A DNA stretch of 52,224 bases from Pseudomonas sp. (GTDB lineage Bacteria > Pseudomonadota > Gammaproteobacteria > Pseudomonadales > Pseudomonadaceae), in the NCBI RefSeq assembly GCF_030696055.1, contig NZ_JAUYNP010000090.1:1-52224 (forward strand). Reading direction: 5' to 3'. Positions 1 to 6,918 of this stretch are shown here, piece after piece. A program made the position numbers and the translations under genes. The stretch's first letter is position 1; each line of letters begins with the position of its first letter. A model generated the notes under the pieces. That model saw only the letters and a list, made by a program, of their open reading frames with translations. It was not told the origin of the DNA and did not search any database.

Positions 1-195
1 CTGTACGACTGCGACTTCAACCAGATGCTCGACCTGCCGCTTGAACTGCCAGGCCAGCTGATCGGCCGCCAACGCCCCCATCTGCGTGACCTGCTGACGG
101 CCGAGCTGGACGGCAACCCCATAGTCACCCGCGACCATTGCTATGCCTGCACCGCCGGACAGGGTTCCAGCTGTGGCGGCGCGCTGATTGCCTAA
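1..195 (+). CDS. arsS: ArsS-like arsenosugar biosynthesis radical SAM protein, C-terminal part
   Basis: Frame 1 is open from the first base to a TAA at 193-195, giving 64 C-terminal residues; the 5' part lies outside the window. The tail carries a Cys-rich motif, DHCYACTAGQGSSCGG, preceded by LYDCDFNQML. This is how the ArsS family (formerly a DUF3641-containing radical SAM group) ends as I know it. ArsS enzymes are thought to build the dimethylarsenoyl-deoxyadenosine precursor of arsenosugars, usually next to an ArsM methyltransferase. The radical SAM CxxxCxxC cluster cannot be seen here, so the call rests on the tail only. A ribosome-site-like AAGGA overlaps the stop and precedes a tiny ORF, so the downstream genes probably share this transcript. 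Confidence 0.75.
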   Translation: MYDCDFNQMLDLPLELPGQLIGRQRPHLRDLLTAELDGNPIVTRDHCYACTAGQGSSCGGALIA

Positions 196-205
196 GGATT
201 GTTCC

Positions 206-271
206 ATGCAAGCCACTAGCCTGTTGTTCTGGGGCTTTCTGCTACCGGGCTGGCTGCGGGGTAGGCGTTGA
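206..271 (+). CDS. Putative 21-codon hydrophobic micro-ORF between arsS and the phosphoesterase-like gene
   Basis: An ATG at 206 follows AAGGA (194-198) and opens 21 codons ending in TGA at 269-271. That stop overlaps the ATG of the next gene at 271 by one base. The peptide begins MQATSLLFWG, continues hydrophobic and ends in basic GRR, which resembles a single membrane segment with a positive tail. It could be a real small membrane protein, a leader that couples translation of the next gene, or chance. The good ribosome site and exact stop/start overlap are the only evidence; I recognise no family. Confidence 0.3.
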   Translation: MQATSLLFWGFLLPGWLRGRR

Positions 272-1236
272 TGCGCGCCGGCCACGATTGCCCGCCGGAC
301 TACCGCCTGGCGAGCGACGCCTTTGCCGGCGCGCCGCTATTCGATTGCCAGAGCCTCTATGTGGTCGGCGGCCTGTATGGCAACCGCCAGGCCCTGGCCG
401 CGCTGCAAAAACGTCTGGCCGCCGAGCCGGGCGCGCGGCTGGTGTTTAACGGCGCTGCGCACGGGTTCGACCGCGACCCCGAGATTTTCCAGCAGATAGA
501 GCTGGGCCTAAGCGCCCATCTAGCCCTGCGCGGCCATCTGGAAACCGAGCTGGGCCGGGCTACGGACAGCGGCGCCGGCGGCTGCGCCTACCCAATAACA
601 GTGGATAAGGCGGTGGTCGAGCGCTCCAATACCATCCAGGCCGAACTCAAAAATACCGTGCAAGGCTTGCCGGGAATGGCCGAGCGCCTGGCCGCGCGGC
701 CCAGCACGGCGCTGGTCAGGGTCGCCGGTCAGCGCGTGGCGATCAGTCCTGGCGACGAGCTATCCCTGGCCGGCTGGGGTTGCTCACGCGAATCCCTAAG
801 TGAGCCGGTTCGCCAGCAGCAACTTGATCACTGGTTCGCCGCACAGAACGTACGGGTTCTAGCCACCAGCCATAGCTGCGCGGCGGCGGCGTTAAGCCTT
901 GAGCAGGGCGCGCTGATCAATAACGGTGCGGCCGGCATGCCCAATTTTGCCGGTGGCCGCTACGGCCTGCTCAGCCGCATCGCCAGCACGCCGCACCCGG
1001 CGGCGCTGTATCGCTGCCAGCGCGACGGGCTGTTTATCGAGGCATTGCCGCTGAACTACGACCACGCCGCCTTTCTCGCCGACTTCGACCGCCAGTGGCC
1101 AGCCCATAGCCCGGCGGCGCTGTCCTATCGCCCACGCATTCTCGGCGCTGTTGCGGAACCACCGCAGCAGGCCCTGCTGGCCGGCTTTAGCCTGTGCCAA
1201 AGCCTCTGCGCCCTGGAGGCGCTGACCGATGAATAG
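271..1236 (+). CDS. Metallophosphoesterase-family-like protein with degenerate metal-binding motifs
   Basis: The product is 321 residues. An in-frame stop at 262-264 limits the start to TTG 268 or ATG 271; I choose ATG 271. The fold order resembles a calcineurin-like phosphoesterase family that I know from arsenic-linked clusters: LYVVGGLYGN near residue 30, FNGAAHGFD near 59, RGHLETE near 88, SPGDELSLAGW near 160, TSHSC around His201, then INNGAAGMPNF. The expected ligands are largely absent: no D-x-H in motif 1, Ala where GD of motif 2 should be, and His where Asn of GN-H/E should be. It may be inactive, bind different metals, or catalyse something else. The last bases overlap the start of the next gene (ATGAATAG), so translation is probably coupled. 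Confidence 0.6.
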   Translation: MRAGHDCPPDYRLASDAFAGAPLFDCQSLYVVGGLYGNRQALAALQKRLAAEPGARLVFNGAAHGFDRDPEIFQQIELGLSAHLALRGHLETELGRATDSGAGGCAYPITVDKAVVERSNTIQAELKNTVQGLPGMAERLAARPSTALVRVAGQRVAISPGDELSLAGWGCSRESLSEPVRQQQLDHWFAAQNVRVLATSHSCAAAALSLEQGALINNGAAGMPNFAGGRYGLLSRIASTPHPAALYRCQRDGLFIEALPLNYDHAAFLADFDRQWPAHSPAALSYRPRILGAVAEPPQQALLAGFSLCQSLCALEALTDE

Positions 1237-3370
1237 TCGCAAACTCGCCTTGCTGGGCCTGATCCTCGCCCTGCTGGGCAGCTTCTTTGTCTTCGATATT
1301 GGCCACTACCTCAGCCTCGACGCGCTTAAGGCGCAGCAGGCGGCGCTAAACGCCCAGGTGGTGGCGCAACCCTGGCTGGCCGCCGGGCTGTTCTTTCTCG
1401 CCTATGTGGCGGTCACCGCCCTGTCGTTGCCCGGCGCGGCGCTGATGACCCTGCTGGCCGGCGCGCTATTCGGCCTGCTGGAGGGCTTTGTGCTGGTGTC
1501 CTTCGCCTCGACCCTGGGCGCCAGCCTGGCCATGCTCAGCAGCCGCTTTCTGCTGCGCGACTGGGTGCAGGCACGCTTCGGCCAGCGCCTGGCCGGCATC
1601 GACGCCGGCATCGAACGGGAGGGCGCCTTCTACCTGTTCGCCCTGCGCCTGGTGCCGCTGTTCCCCTTCTTTCTGATCAACCTGGCCATGGGCCTGACCC
1701 GCCTGCCCCTGCGTACCTACTGGTGGGTCAGCCAACTGGGCATGCTGCCCGGCACATTGGTCTACGTGAATGCCGGGCGCGAGCTGGGCCGGCTGGACTC
1801 ATTGGCCGGCATTCTCTCGCCGGGGCTGCTTGGGGCCTTCGTGCTGCTCGGGCTGTTCCCGCTGCTCGCGCGCAAGCTGCTGGATATGCTCCAGGCGCGC
1901 CGGGTGTATGCCGGTTGGCACAGGCCCAAGGCCTTCGAGCGCAACCTGGTGGTGATAGGCGCCGGCGCCGGCGGCCTGGTCAGCGCCTATATCGCCGCGG
2001 CGGTAAAGGCCAAGGTCAGCCTGATCGAGAAGCACCGGATGGGCGGCGACTGCCTGAACACCGGCTGCGTGCCGTCCAAGGCGCTGCTGCGCTCGGCCAG
2101 GCTGGCCAATGAACTAAAGAAGGGTGCGGCGCTGGGCTTCAACAACGTCGGCGGCACGGTGGACTTTCCCGCGGTGATGCAGCGTATCCAGCGGGTGATA
2201 GCCGACATCGAACCCCATGATTCGGTGCAGCGTTATACCGGCCTGGGCGTCGAGGTGATCCAGGGCGAGGCGAAGATCCTTTCGCCCTGGGCGGTGCAGG
2301 TGAACGGCCAGACCCTGACCAGCCGCAACCTGATTATCGCCGCCGGCGCGCGGCCGCTGGTGCCGAAGATTCCCGGCCTGGAGCAGGTGCAGACCTATAC
2401 CTCGGACAATATCTGGGGCCTGCGCGAACAGCCGCGCTGGCTGCTGGTGCTGGGCGGCGGGCCGATCGGCTGCGAACTGGCCCAGGCCTTTCAGCGCCTC
2501 GGTAGCCAGGTGATCCAGGTGGAACTGGCCGAGCGCCTGCTGCCGCGGGAGGACGCCGATGCCAGCGAACTGCTGCTGGCCAGCCTGCGCGCCGATGGCG
2601 TGGACGTGCGCCTGCAACACCGCGCCGAGCGCTTCGAACTGGTGGATGGCGAGCAACGCATGATCGCCCGCCGCCTGGATACCGGCGAGGAGGTGTGCAT
2701 CGCCTTCGACTGCCTGCTGCTGGCCCTGGGCCGGGTGGCCAATGTCACGGGTTACGGCGTCGAGGAACTGGGCCTGGTGGTGCGCCCCAACGGCACCCTG
2801 GAAACCGATGAGTACCTGGCCACCCGCCTGCCCAATATCTACGCGGTGGGCGATGTCACCGGCCCCTACCAGTTCACCCACGTCGCCGCGCACCAGGCCT
2901 GGTACGCCGCGGTCAATGCGCTGTTCAGTCCCTTCAAGCGTTTCAAGGTGGACTACCGGGTGATCCCCTACTGCACCTTTACCGACCCGGAAGTGGCGCG
3001 GGTCGGCCTCAGCGAAGGCGAAGCGACAGCCCAGGGCATCGCCTATGAGGTGACCCGCTTTTGTCTTGACGACCTCGACCGGGCGATTGCCGACGAAGCC
3101 GCCCATGGCTATGTCAAGGTACTGACCGAGCCGGGCAAGGACCGCATCCTCGGCGTGTGCATAGCCGGCGAACATGCCGGCGAACTGCTGGCCGAATATG
3201 TGCTGGCGATAAAACACAACCTCGGTCTCAATAAGATTCTCGGCACCATCCACAGCTACCCGACCCTGGCCGAGGCCAACAAGTACGCGGCCGGCGAGTG
3301 GAAGCGGGCGCATGCGCCGCAAGGGCTGCTGCGGCTGGTCGAGCGTTTTCATAACTGGCGACGAAACTGA
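1229..3370 (+). CDS. VTT (TVP38/TMEM64) membrane domain fused to mercuric-reductase-like FAD oxidoreductase
   Basis: This 713-residue protein has two parts. Residues about 1-220 are membrane-embedded and carry the VTT/DedA-like signature around 130-180 (FALRLVPLFPFFLIN and GMLPGTLVYVNAG). From about residue 238 a class I pyridine nucleotide-disulfide oxidoreductase follows, with an FAD-binding GAGAGG motif, the redox pair Cys275/Cys280 in GGDCLNTGCVPSK, an NAD(P) motif VLGGGPIGCE near 410 and a YAVGDV FAD motif near 535. Near the C-terminus SYPTLAEAN places Tyr where glutathione-reductase-type enzymes have the catalytic His, as mercuric reductases do. No N-terminal HMA domain or C-terminal vicinal Cys pair is present, so it is unlikely to be a true mercuric reductase. 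It is probably a membrane-tethered flavin disulfide reductase; its substrate is unknown, and its place in the arsS operon suggests arsenic or thiol chemistry. Confidence 0.85.
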   Translation: MNSRKLALLGLILALLGSFFVFDIGHYLSLDALKAQQAALNAQVVAQPWLAAGLFFLAYVAVTALSLPGAALMTLLAGALFGLLEGFVLVSFASTLGASLAMLSSRFLLRDWVQARFGQRLAGIDAGIEREGAFYLFALRLVPLFPFFLINLAMGLTRLPLRTYWWVSQLGMLPGTLVYVNAGRELGRLDSLAGILSPGLLGAFVLLGLFPLLARKLLDMLQARRVYAGWHRPKAFERNLVVIGAGAGGLVSAYIAAAVKAKVSLIEKHRMGGDCLNTGCVPSKALLRSARLANELKKGAALGFNNVGGTVDFPAVMQRIQRVIADIEPHDSVQRYTGLGVEVIQGEAKILSPWAVQVNGQTLTSRNLIIAAGARPLVPKIPGLEQVQTYTSDNIWGLREQPRWLLVLGGGPIGCELAQAFQRLGSQVIQVELAERLLPREDADASELLLASLRADGVDVRLQHRAERFELVDGEQRMIARRLDTGEEVCIAFDCLLLALGRVANVTGYGVEELGLVVRPNGTLETDEYLATRLPNIYAVGDVTGPYQFTHVAAHQAWYAAVNALFSPFKRFKVDYRVIPYCTFTDPEVARVGLSEGEATAQGIAYEVTRFCLDDLDRAIADEAAHGYVKVLTEPGKDRILGVCIAGEHAGELLAEYVLAIKHNLGLNKILGTIHSYPTLAEANKYAAGEWKRAHAPQGLLRLVERFHNWRRN

Positions 3371-3444
3371 TGCGCGGCCTACTTATGGCCCAGCAAGCCC
3401 TGCTGCGCCGGGCCCTGCTCTTGCACGCCTGGCGGCGCAGCTAA
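3370..3444 (+). CDS. Putative 24-codon basic/hydrophobic micro-ORF between the fusion gene and the DUF3047 gene
   Basis: ATG 3370 overlaps the TGA of the upstream gene (3368-3370) and the ORF ends in TAA 3442-3444, which in turn overlaps ATG 3444 of the next gene. The peptide begins MRGLLMAQQALLRR and ends LLHAWRRS, an amphipathic Leu/Arg-rich sequence. Its first five residues match those of the following gene (MRGLL) although the codons differ. A one-base overlap at both ends fits translational coupling, or a genuine small subunit. No family is recognised. Confidence 0.35.
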   Translation: MRGLLMAQQALLRRALLLHAWRRS

Positions 3445-4157
3445 TGCGCGGGTTATTGATCGCGCTGCTGGCGCTGGCTCCGCTGGCGCAGGCCGAGAAT
3501 CAGCTGACGCCCTGGACTTCCGGCCCGCCGACAGGCGAATGGTCGGCGCCCTGGCGCGAAGCCAATATCCCCAAACTTAAGCCCTCCACACGCACGCTGC
3601 AGGAGCAGGACGACCAGCTGGTGCTGCGGATCGAGGCCGATTCCGCCGCCGGTGGCCTGCTGCATCCGCTGGATCTGCCGGGGGATAAAGCCTGGCAACT
3701 GAGCTGGCAATGGCGCACCGAGCAAAAACTGCAGCAGGCGCGCTTCGCCACCCGCGCCGGCGACGACTACGCCGCGCGGGTCTATGTGCTGCTGGATTAC
3801 CCGCTGGACAGCCTGTCCTTCTTTACCCGGCAGAAGCTGCGCCTGGCCCGCGCCTTCTTCGACCCGGACCTGCCGGCAGCGACCCTGAGCTATGTCTGGG
3901 ACAACCGCGCCGCCCCCGGCACCCATGCCCGCAGCGCCTATACCGAGACGGTGGAAATGCGGGTGCTGCGTGGCCCCGAAGCCGCGCTGGGGCAGTGGCT
4001 AACGGAGTCCCGCGATCTGCGCGCGGATGCCATCGCCGCCTTCGGCAGCGCGCCACGCAAGATACTCGGGGTGGTGTTTGCCGCCGACAGCGACAATACC
4101 GGCGAGTCGGTCACCAGCTATTTCGCCGCGCCGCAGTTGCGGCGCGAGGCACCTTAA
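3444..4157 (+). CDS. DUF3047 domain protein, exported
   Basis: The product is 237 residues from ATG 3444. I prefer this start over an upstream in-frame start at 3312 because it begins with a clear signal peptide (MRGLLIALLALAPLAQA) and overlaps the preceding micro-ORF. The mature protein matches my memory of DUF3047: a beta-rich domain with LSWQWRTEQ near 88, RVYVLLDYPL near 113, LSYVWDNRA near 145 and GVVFAADSDNTGE near 208. DUF3047 proteins are periplasmic and of unknown function; the fold looks carbohydrate-binding-like, which is inference. It is the last gene of the arsS-linked operon, followed by a palindromic repeat. Confidence 0.75.
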   Translation: MRGLLIALLALAPLAQAENQLTPWTSGPPTGEWSAPWREANIPKLKPSTRTLQEQDDQLVLRIEADSAAGGLLHPLDLPGDKAWQLSWQWRTEQKLQQARFATRAGDDYAARVYVLLDYPLDSLSFFTRQKLRLARAFFDPDLPAATLSYVWDNRAAPGTHARSAYTETVEMRVLRGPEAALGQWLTESRDLRADAIAAFGSAPRKILGVVFAADSDNTGESVTSYFAAPQLRREAP

Positions 4158-4198
4158 TCAAGGCTATGTCCCAATTGCGTGTTGCGAGACGACCAGAC

Positions 4199-4284
4199 GT
4201 AGGTTGGGTTGAGGAGCAAAGCGACAAAGCCCAACGAGACATGCCAATGCCTGTTGGGCTTCGCTGCGCTCAGCGCCAACCTAC
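4199..4284. repeat. REP-like paired palindrome, GTAGGTTGGG type
   Basis: It starts GTAGGTTGGGTT and ends CCAACCTAC, with an internal CCCAAC...GTTGGG pair, so it can fold as one or two hairpins. It lies between the DUF3047 gene and the convergent gbuR gene and may act as a transcript-end structure for both. Confidence 0.7.
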
Positions 4285-4333
4285 CCATTGCATGCAACCG
4301 TTAACGGGTACAGAGCCTTAAACAAGGCACCTG

Positions 4334-5227
4334 CTAACCCGGATTAAGCTGGGCCTTTAGTAGATCGCGAAAGGTCTGGATCAGCGCTTCCCGCGAACGG
4401 CCGCGACGCAGGATCAGCGAGAAGGGCGCCTGGTAGCCGAAGGTCGCCGGCAGCAGCACGCGCAGGCGGCCCTGGTCGACCCAGGGCTGGGCGTAGTGCT
4501 CGGGCAGGTAGCCGATATAGGCGCCGGACAGCACCAGAATCAGCTGCGCCTCCATCGACTCCACGGTCGCCGCGCTGTGCTTGAAGCCGTGTCGGGCCAG
4601 CTCGGCCTGGCTCCAGTAGCCACGCCCAACCATGCGCTGCTGGGCGATCACCTCCGCCGGAATGCGCCGCTCGCTAAACAACGAATGCCGCTCGCTGCAA
4701 TACAGCCAGTGCTGCTCGCGGTACAGCGGCTGGTAGACCAGGCCGTTCATCCGCGTGGAAAACGCGCCTATGGCCAGGTCCAGGCGGTTATCCAGCACCG
4801 CCAACTGCAGCTCGTAAGGGCTGGCCACTGACAGGTGCAGATGCACGGCCGGATGCTCCTGGCTGTAGGCGCCTATCACCTCGGCCAGGGGCAGGGCCGG
4901 ATCGCTCACGGTGGAGTCCAGCACGCCGAGATTGAGGGTGCCGCGCAGCTCGCCCTTGAGCGCCGCCGAGTAGCGCTCGAAGCCTTCCAGCTCGCCGAAC
5001 AGGCGCAAGCATTCCTGGTGGAACAGCTCGCCCTTGCTGGTCAGGCTAAAGCCGCCGCGACCGCGATGACACAGGCTGATGCCGAGCTGGCTTTCCAGCT
5101 GGCTCATATAGGTGCTGATCGCCGAGGTCGACAGGTTCAGCTCCTGCTGCGCCGCGGCGAAACCCTGATGGCGCACCACGCAGGCGAAGATGCGCAGCAG
5201 CTTAAGGTCAGGCAGGGCTTGGCTCAT
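4334..5227 (-). CDS. gbuR: LysR-type regulator, probable activator of guanidinobutyrase
   Basis: This 297-residue LysR-family protein has an N-terminal winged helix-turn-helix (about 8-66: FAAAQQELNLSTSAISTYMSQLE, then the LTSKGELFHQE wing) and a periplasmic-binding-protein-like effector domain from about residue 93. It is transcribed away from gbuA, the arrangement I know from P. aeruginosa, where GbuR activates gbuA in response to 4-guanidinobutyrate. The assignment rests on family and position, not on a distinctive motif. The 304-bp region shared with gbuA contains a paired palindromic repeat and an A/T palindrome that could be its operator. Confidence 0.85.
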   Translation of the reverse strand: MSQALPDLKLLRIFACVVRHQGFAAAQQELNLSTSAISTYMSQLESQLGISLCHRGRGGFSLTSKGELFHQECLRLFGELEGFERYSAALKGELRGTLNLGVLDSTVSDPALPLAEVIGAYSQEHPAVHLHLSVASPYELQLAVLDNRLDLAIGAFSTRMNGLVYQPLYREQHWLYCSERHSLFSERRIPAEVIAQQRMVGRGYWSQAELARHGFKHSAATVESMEAQLILVLSGAYIGYLPEHYAQPWVDQGRLRVLLPATFGYQAPFSLILRRGRSREALIQTFRDLLKAQLNPG

Positions 5228-5242
5228 CGGCGCGGGCTCCTC

Positions 5243-5412
5243 GTAGGATGGGTTAGCCGCACAGCGGCGTAACCCATCACGGCGGTGTCATGGATAGCGC
5301 TGGGCTTAACCCATCATCGGCATATGTCGGAGTATTGCCTCGATGGGTTACGCGGCGCGGCACGTTCGCGGCGGCTGTTGTCACGCGGTCCGGCGCCGCT
5401 AACCCATCCTAC
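5243..5412. repeat. REP-like palindromic cluster in the gbuR-gbuA control region
   Basis: It begins GTAGGATGGGTTA and ends with the exact complement TAACCCATCCTAC. Between them are further copies of the core in alternating orientation (GTAACCCATC, TTAACCCATC, GATGGGTTACG), so about five units are packed in 170 bp. It fills more than half of the gbuR-gbuA intergenic region, on the gbuR side. Confidence 0.8.
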
Positions 5413-5426
5413 AGACGCGGCTAATA

Positions 5427-5444
5427 GTTTAGAAATTTCTGAAC
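5427..5444. promoter_or_regulatory. Palindrome GTTTAGAAATTTCTGAAC upstream of gbuA, candidate GbuR site
   Basis: The core AGAAATTTCT is a perfect 10-bp palindrome, extended by GTT/AAC arms. It lies about 90 bp before the gbuA start and just outside the repeat cluster, in the only A/T-rich part of the intergenic region. LysR regulators bind such partly symmetric A/T-rich sites. The link to GbuR is inference. Confidence 0.35.
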
Positions 5445-5531
5445 TAAGTTTTTGCCTGCAGCGATTTGTCGCAGGCGCGGCCTGCCCAAGAATCGGCCCC
5501 ACTCATAACCACAACCATGCTGAGGCCTGCC

Positions 5532-6491
5532 ATGGACAAGATTCTGCACCAGCCCCTGGGCGGCAACGAGATGCCGCGCTTCGGTGGCATCGCCACCATG
5601 ATGCGCCTGCCGCATATCCAGAAGACCGAAGAGAAACGCCAGCTGGATGTCGGCTTCGTCGGCATTCCCCTGGATATCGGCACTTCGCTGCGCTCCGGAA
5701 CCCGCTTCGGCCCGCGCGAGATCCGCGCCCAGTCGGTGATGATCCGTCCCTACAATATGGCCACCGGCGCCGCCCCCTTCGACTCGCTGAACGTGGCCGA
5801 TATCGGCGACGTGGCGATCAACACCTTCAACCTGCTGGACGCCGTGCGCATCATCGAGGAGGCCTACGACGAGATACTCGAACTGGGCATCATCCCCCTG
5901 ACCCTAGGCGGCGACCACACCGTCACCCTGCCGATCCTGCGCGCGCTGAAGAAGAAGCACGGCAAGGTCGGCCTGGTGCATATCGACGCCCACGCCGACG
6001 TCAACGACCATATGTTCGGCGAGAAGATCGCCCACGGCACCACCTTCCGCCGCGCGGTGGAAGAAGACCTGCTGGACTGCGACCGTGTGGTGCAGATCGG
6101 CCTGCGTGCCCAGGGCTATACCGCCGAGGACTTCAACTGGAGCCGCAAGCAGGGCTTTCGCGTGGTGCAGGCCGAGGAATGCTGGCACCAGTCGCTGGCG
6201 CCGCTGATGGCCGAAGTGCGCGAGAAGGTCGGCGGCGGTCCGGTGTACCTCTCCTTCGATATCGACGGCATCGACCCGGCCTGGGCGCCCGGCACCGGCA
6301 CCCCGGAAATCGGCGGCCTGACCACCATCCAGGCGATGGAAATCATCCGTGGCTGCCAGGGCCTGGACATCATAGGCGGCGACCTGGTGGAGGTCTCGCC
6401 ACCCTACGACACCACCGGCAACACCTCGCTGCTGGGCGCCAACCTGCTCTACGAAATGCTCTGCGTGCTGCCCGGTGTGCAACAGCGATGA
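5532..6491 (+). CDS. gbuA: Guanidinobutyrase (arginase/agmatinase family)
   Basis: The enzyme hydrolyses 4-guanidinobutyrate to 4-aminobutyrate and urea in the cytoplasm, in arginine/agmatine catabolism. The start ATG 5532 gives 319 residues beginning MDKILHQPLGGNEMPRFGG, nearly identical in my memory to P. aeruginosa GbuA; the upstream in-frame extension to 5466 is not needed. All binuclear manganese ligands of the ureohydrolase family are present: His129 (GGDHT), Asp152, His154 and Asp156 (IDAHAD), Asp243 and Asp245 (SFDIDGIDP). The stop overlaps the next ATG (ATGA), so the NTF2-like gene is probably co-translated. Related proteins include agmatinases, guanidinopropionases and nickel guanidine hydrolases; no hypAB-type nickel chaperone gene is nearby, which favours guanidinobutyrase. 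Confidence 0.92.
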   Translation: MDKILHQPLGGNEMPRFGGIATMMRLPHIQKTEEKRQLDVGFVGIPLDIGTSLRSGTRFGPREIRAQSVMIRPYNMATGAAPFDSLNVADIGDVAINTFNLLDAVRIIEEAYDEILELGIIPLTLGGDHTVTLPILRALKKKHGKVGLVHIDAHADVNDHMFGEKIAHGTTFRRAVEEDLLDCDRVVQIGLRAQGYTAEDFNWSRKQGFRVVQAEECWHQSLAPLMAEVREKVGGGPVYLSFDIDGIDPAWAPGTGTPEIGGLTTIQAMEIIRGCQGLDIIGGDLVEVSPPYDTTGNTSLLGANLLYEMLCVLPGVQQR

Positions 6492-6883
6492 GCGCCCGCG
6501 AACAGGTGCTGGAAGCCGCCCGCGCCCTGGTGGCGGCCTTCGCCAGCAACGACAGCGAGGCCTATTTCAACGCCTTCACTGCAGACGCCAGCTTCGTCTT
6601 CCACAGCTGCCCGCAGCCGCTGCCCAACCGCGCGGCCTACCGCGCGCTGTGGGAGCAATGGCAGCGCGACGGCTTCGAGGTGCTCGAGTGCAACTCGAGC
6701 CAGGCGCAGGTCAGCCTGCACGGTGATGTCGCGATCTTTATCCACGACGTCGCCACCCGGCTACGCATCCAGGGCGAGGAAAGCCTCAATCTGGAGCGCG
6801 AAACCATAGTCTTCCGCCAGCACCCAGAACAAGGCCGTTGGTTGGCCTGCCACGAGCATCTTTCGGCCATGCCGGAGCAGTAG
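6488..6883 (+). CDS. NTF2/SnoaL-like small protein
   Basis: This 131-residue protein starts at ATG 6488, overlapping the gbuA stop by four bases. It has the alpha+beta cone layout of NTF2-like proteins: N-terminal helices (VLEAARALVAAFASNDSEAYFNAFTADASF), then FHSCPQPLPNRAAYRALWEQW and strands ending ETIVFRQHPEQGRWLACHEHLS. The C-terminal WLACHEHLS strand is typical of the SnoaL-3/DUF4440-like branch. Such proteins can be small enzymes or binding partners. Its fixed place between gbuA and the permease (the same order as PA1421-PA1420-PA1419, from memory) points to guanidino-compound use, but no catalytic role can be assigned. Confidence 0.75.
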   Translation: MSAREQVLEAARALVAAFASNDSEAYFNAFTADASFVFHSCPQPLPNRAAYRALWEQWQRDGFEVLECNSSQAQVSLHGDVAIFIHDVATRLRIQGEESLNLERETIVFRQHPEQGRWLACHEHLSAMPEQ

Positions 6884-6918
6884 CCCCTCAACAGACCCTA
6901 GCCCCCTGGAGAGACAGC

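Noticed and set aside
138-449. 103-residue plus ORF overlapping arsS and the phosphoesterase-like gene
   Set aside because: It overlaps two better-supported genes in another frame and is Arg/Pro/Cys-rich without motifs.
2114-3352. 412-residue minus-strand ORF opposite the flavin reductase
   Set aside because: It is a shadow of the strongly coding plus frame in high-GC DNA; its translation is His/Gln/Gly/Ala-rich with no motif and no ribosome site.
5285-6883. 532-residue plus frame spanning gbuA
   Set aside because: Only its last 131 codons (from 6488) are a real gene; the rest is an out-of-frame reading of gbuA and of the upstream repeat.
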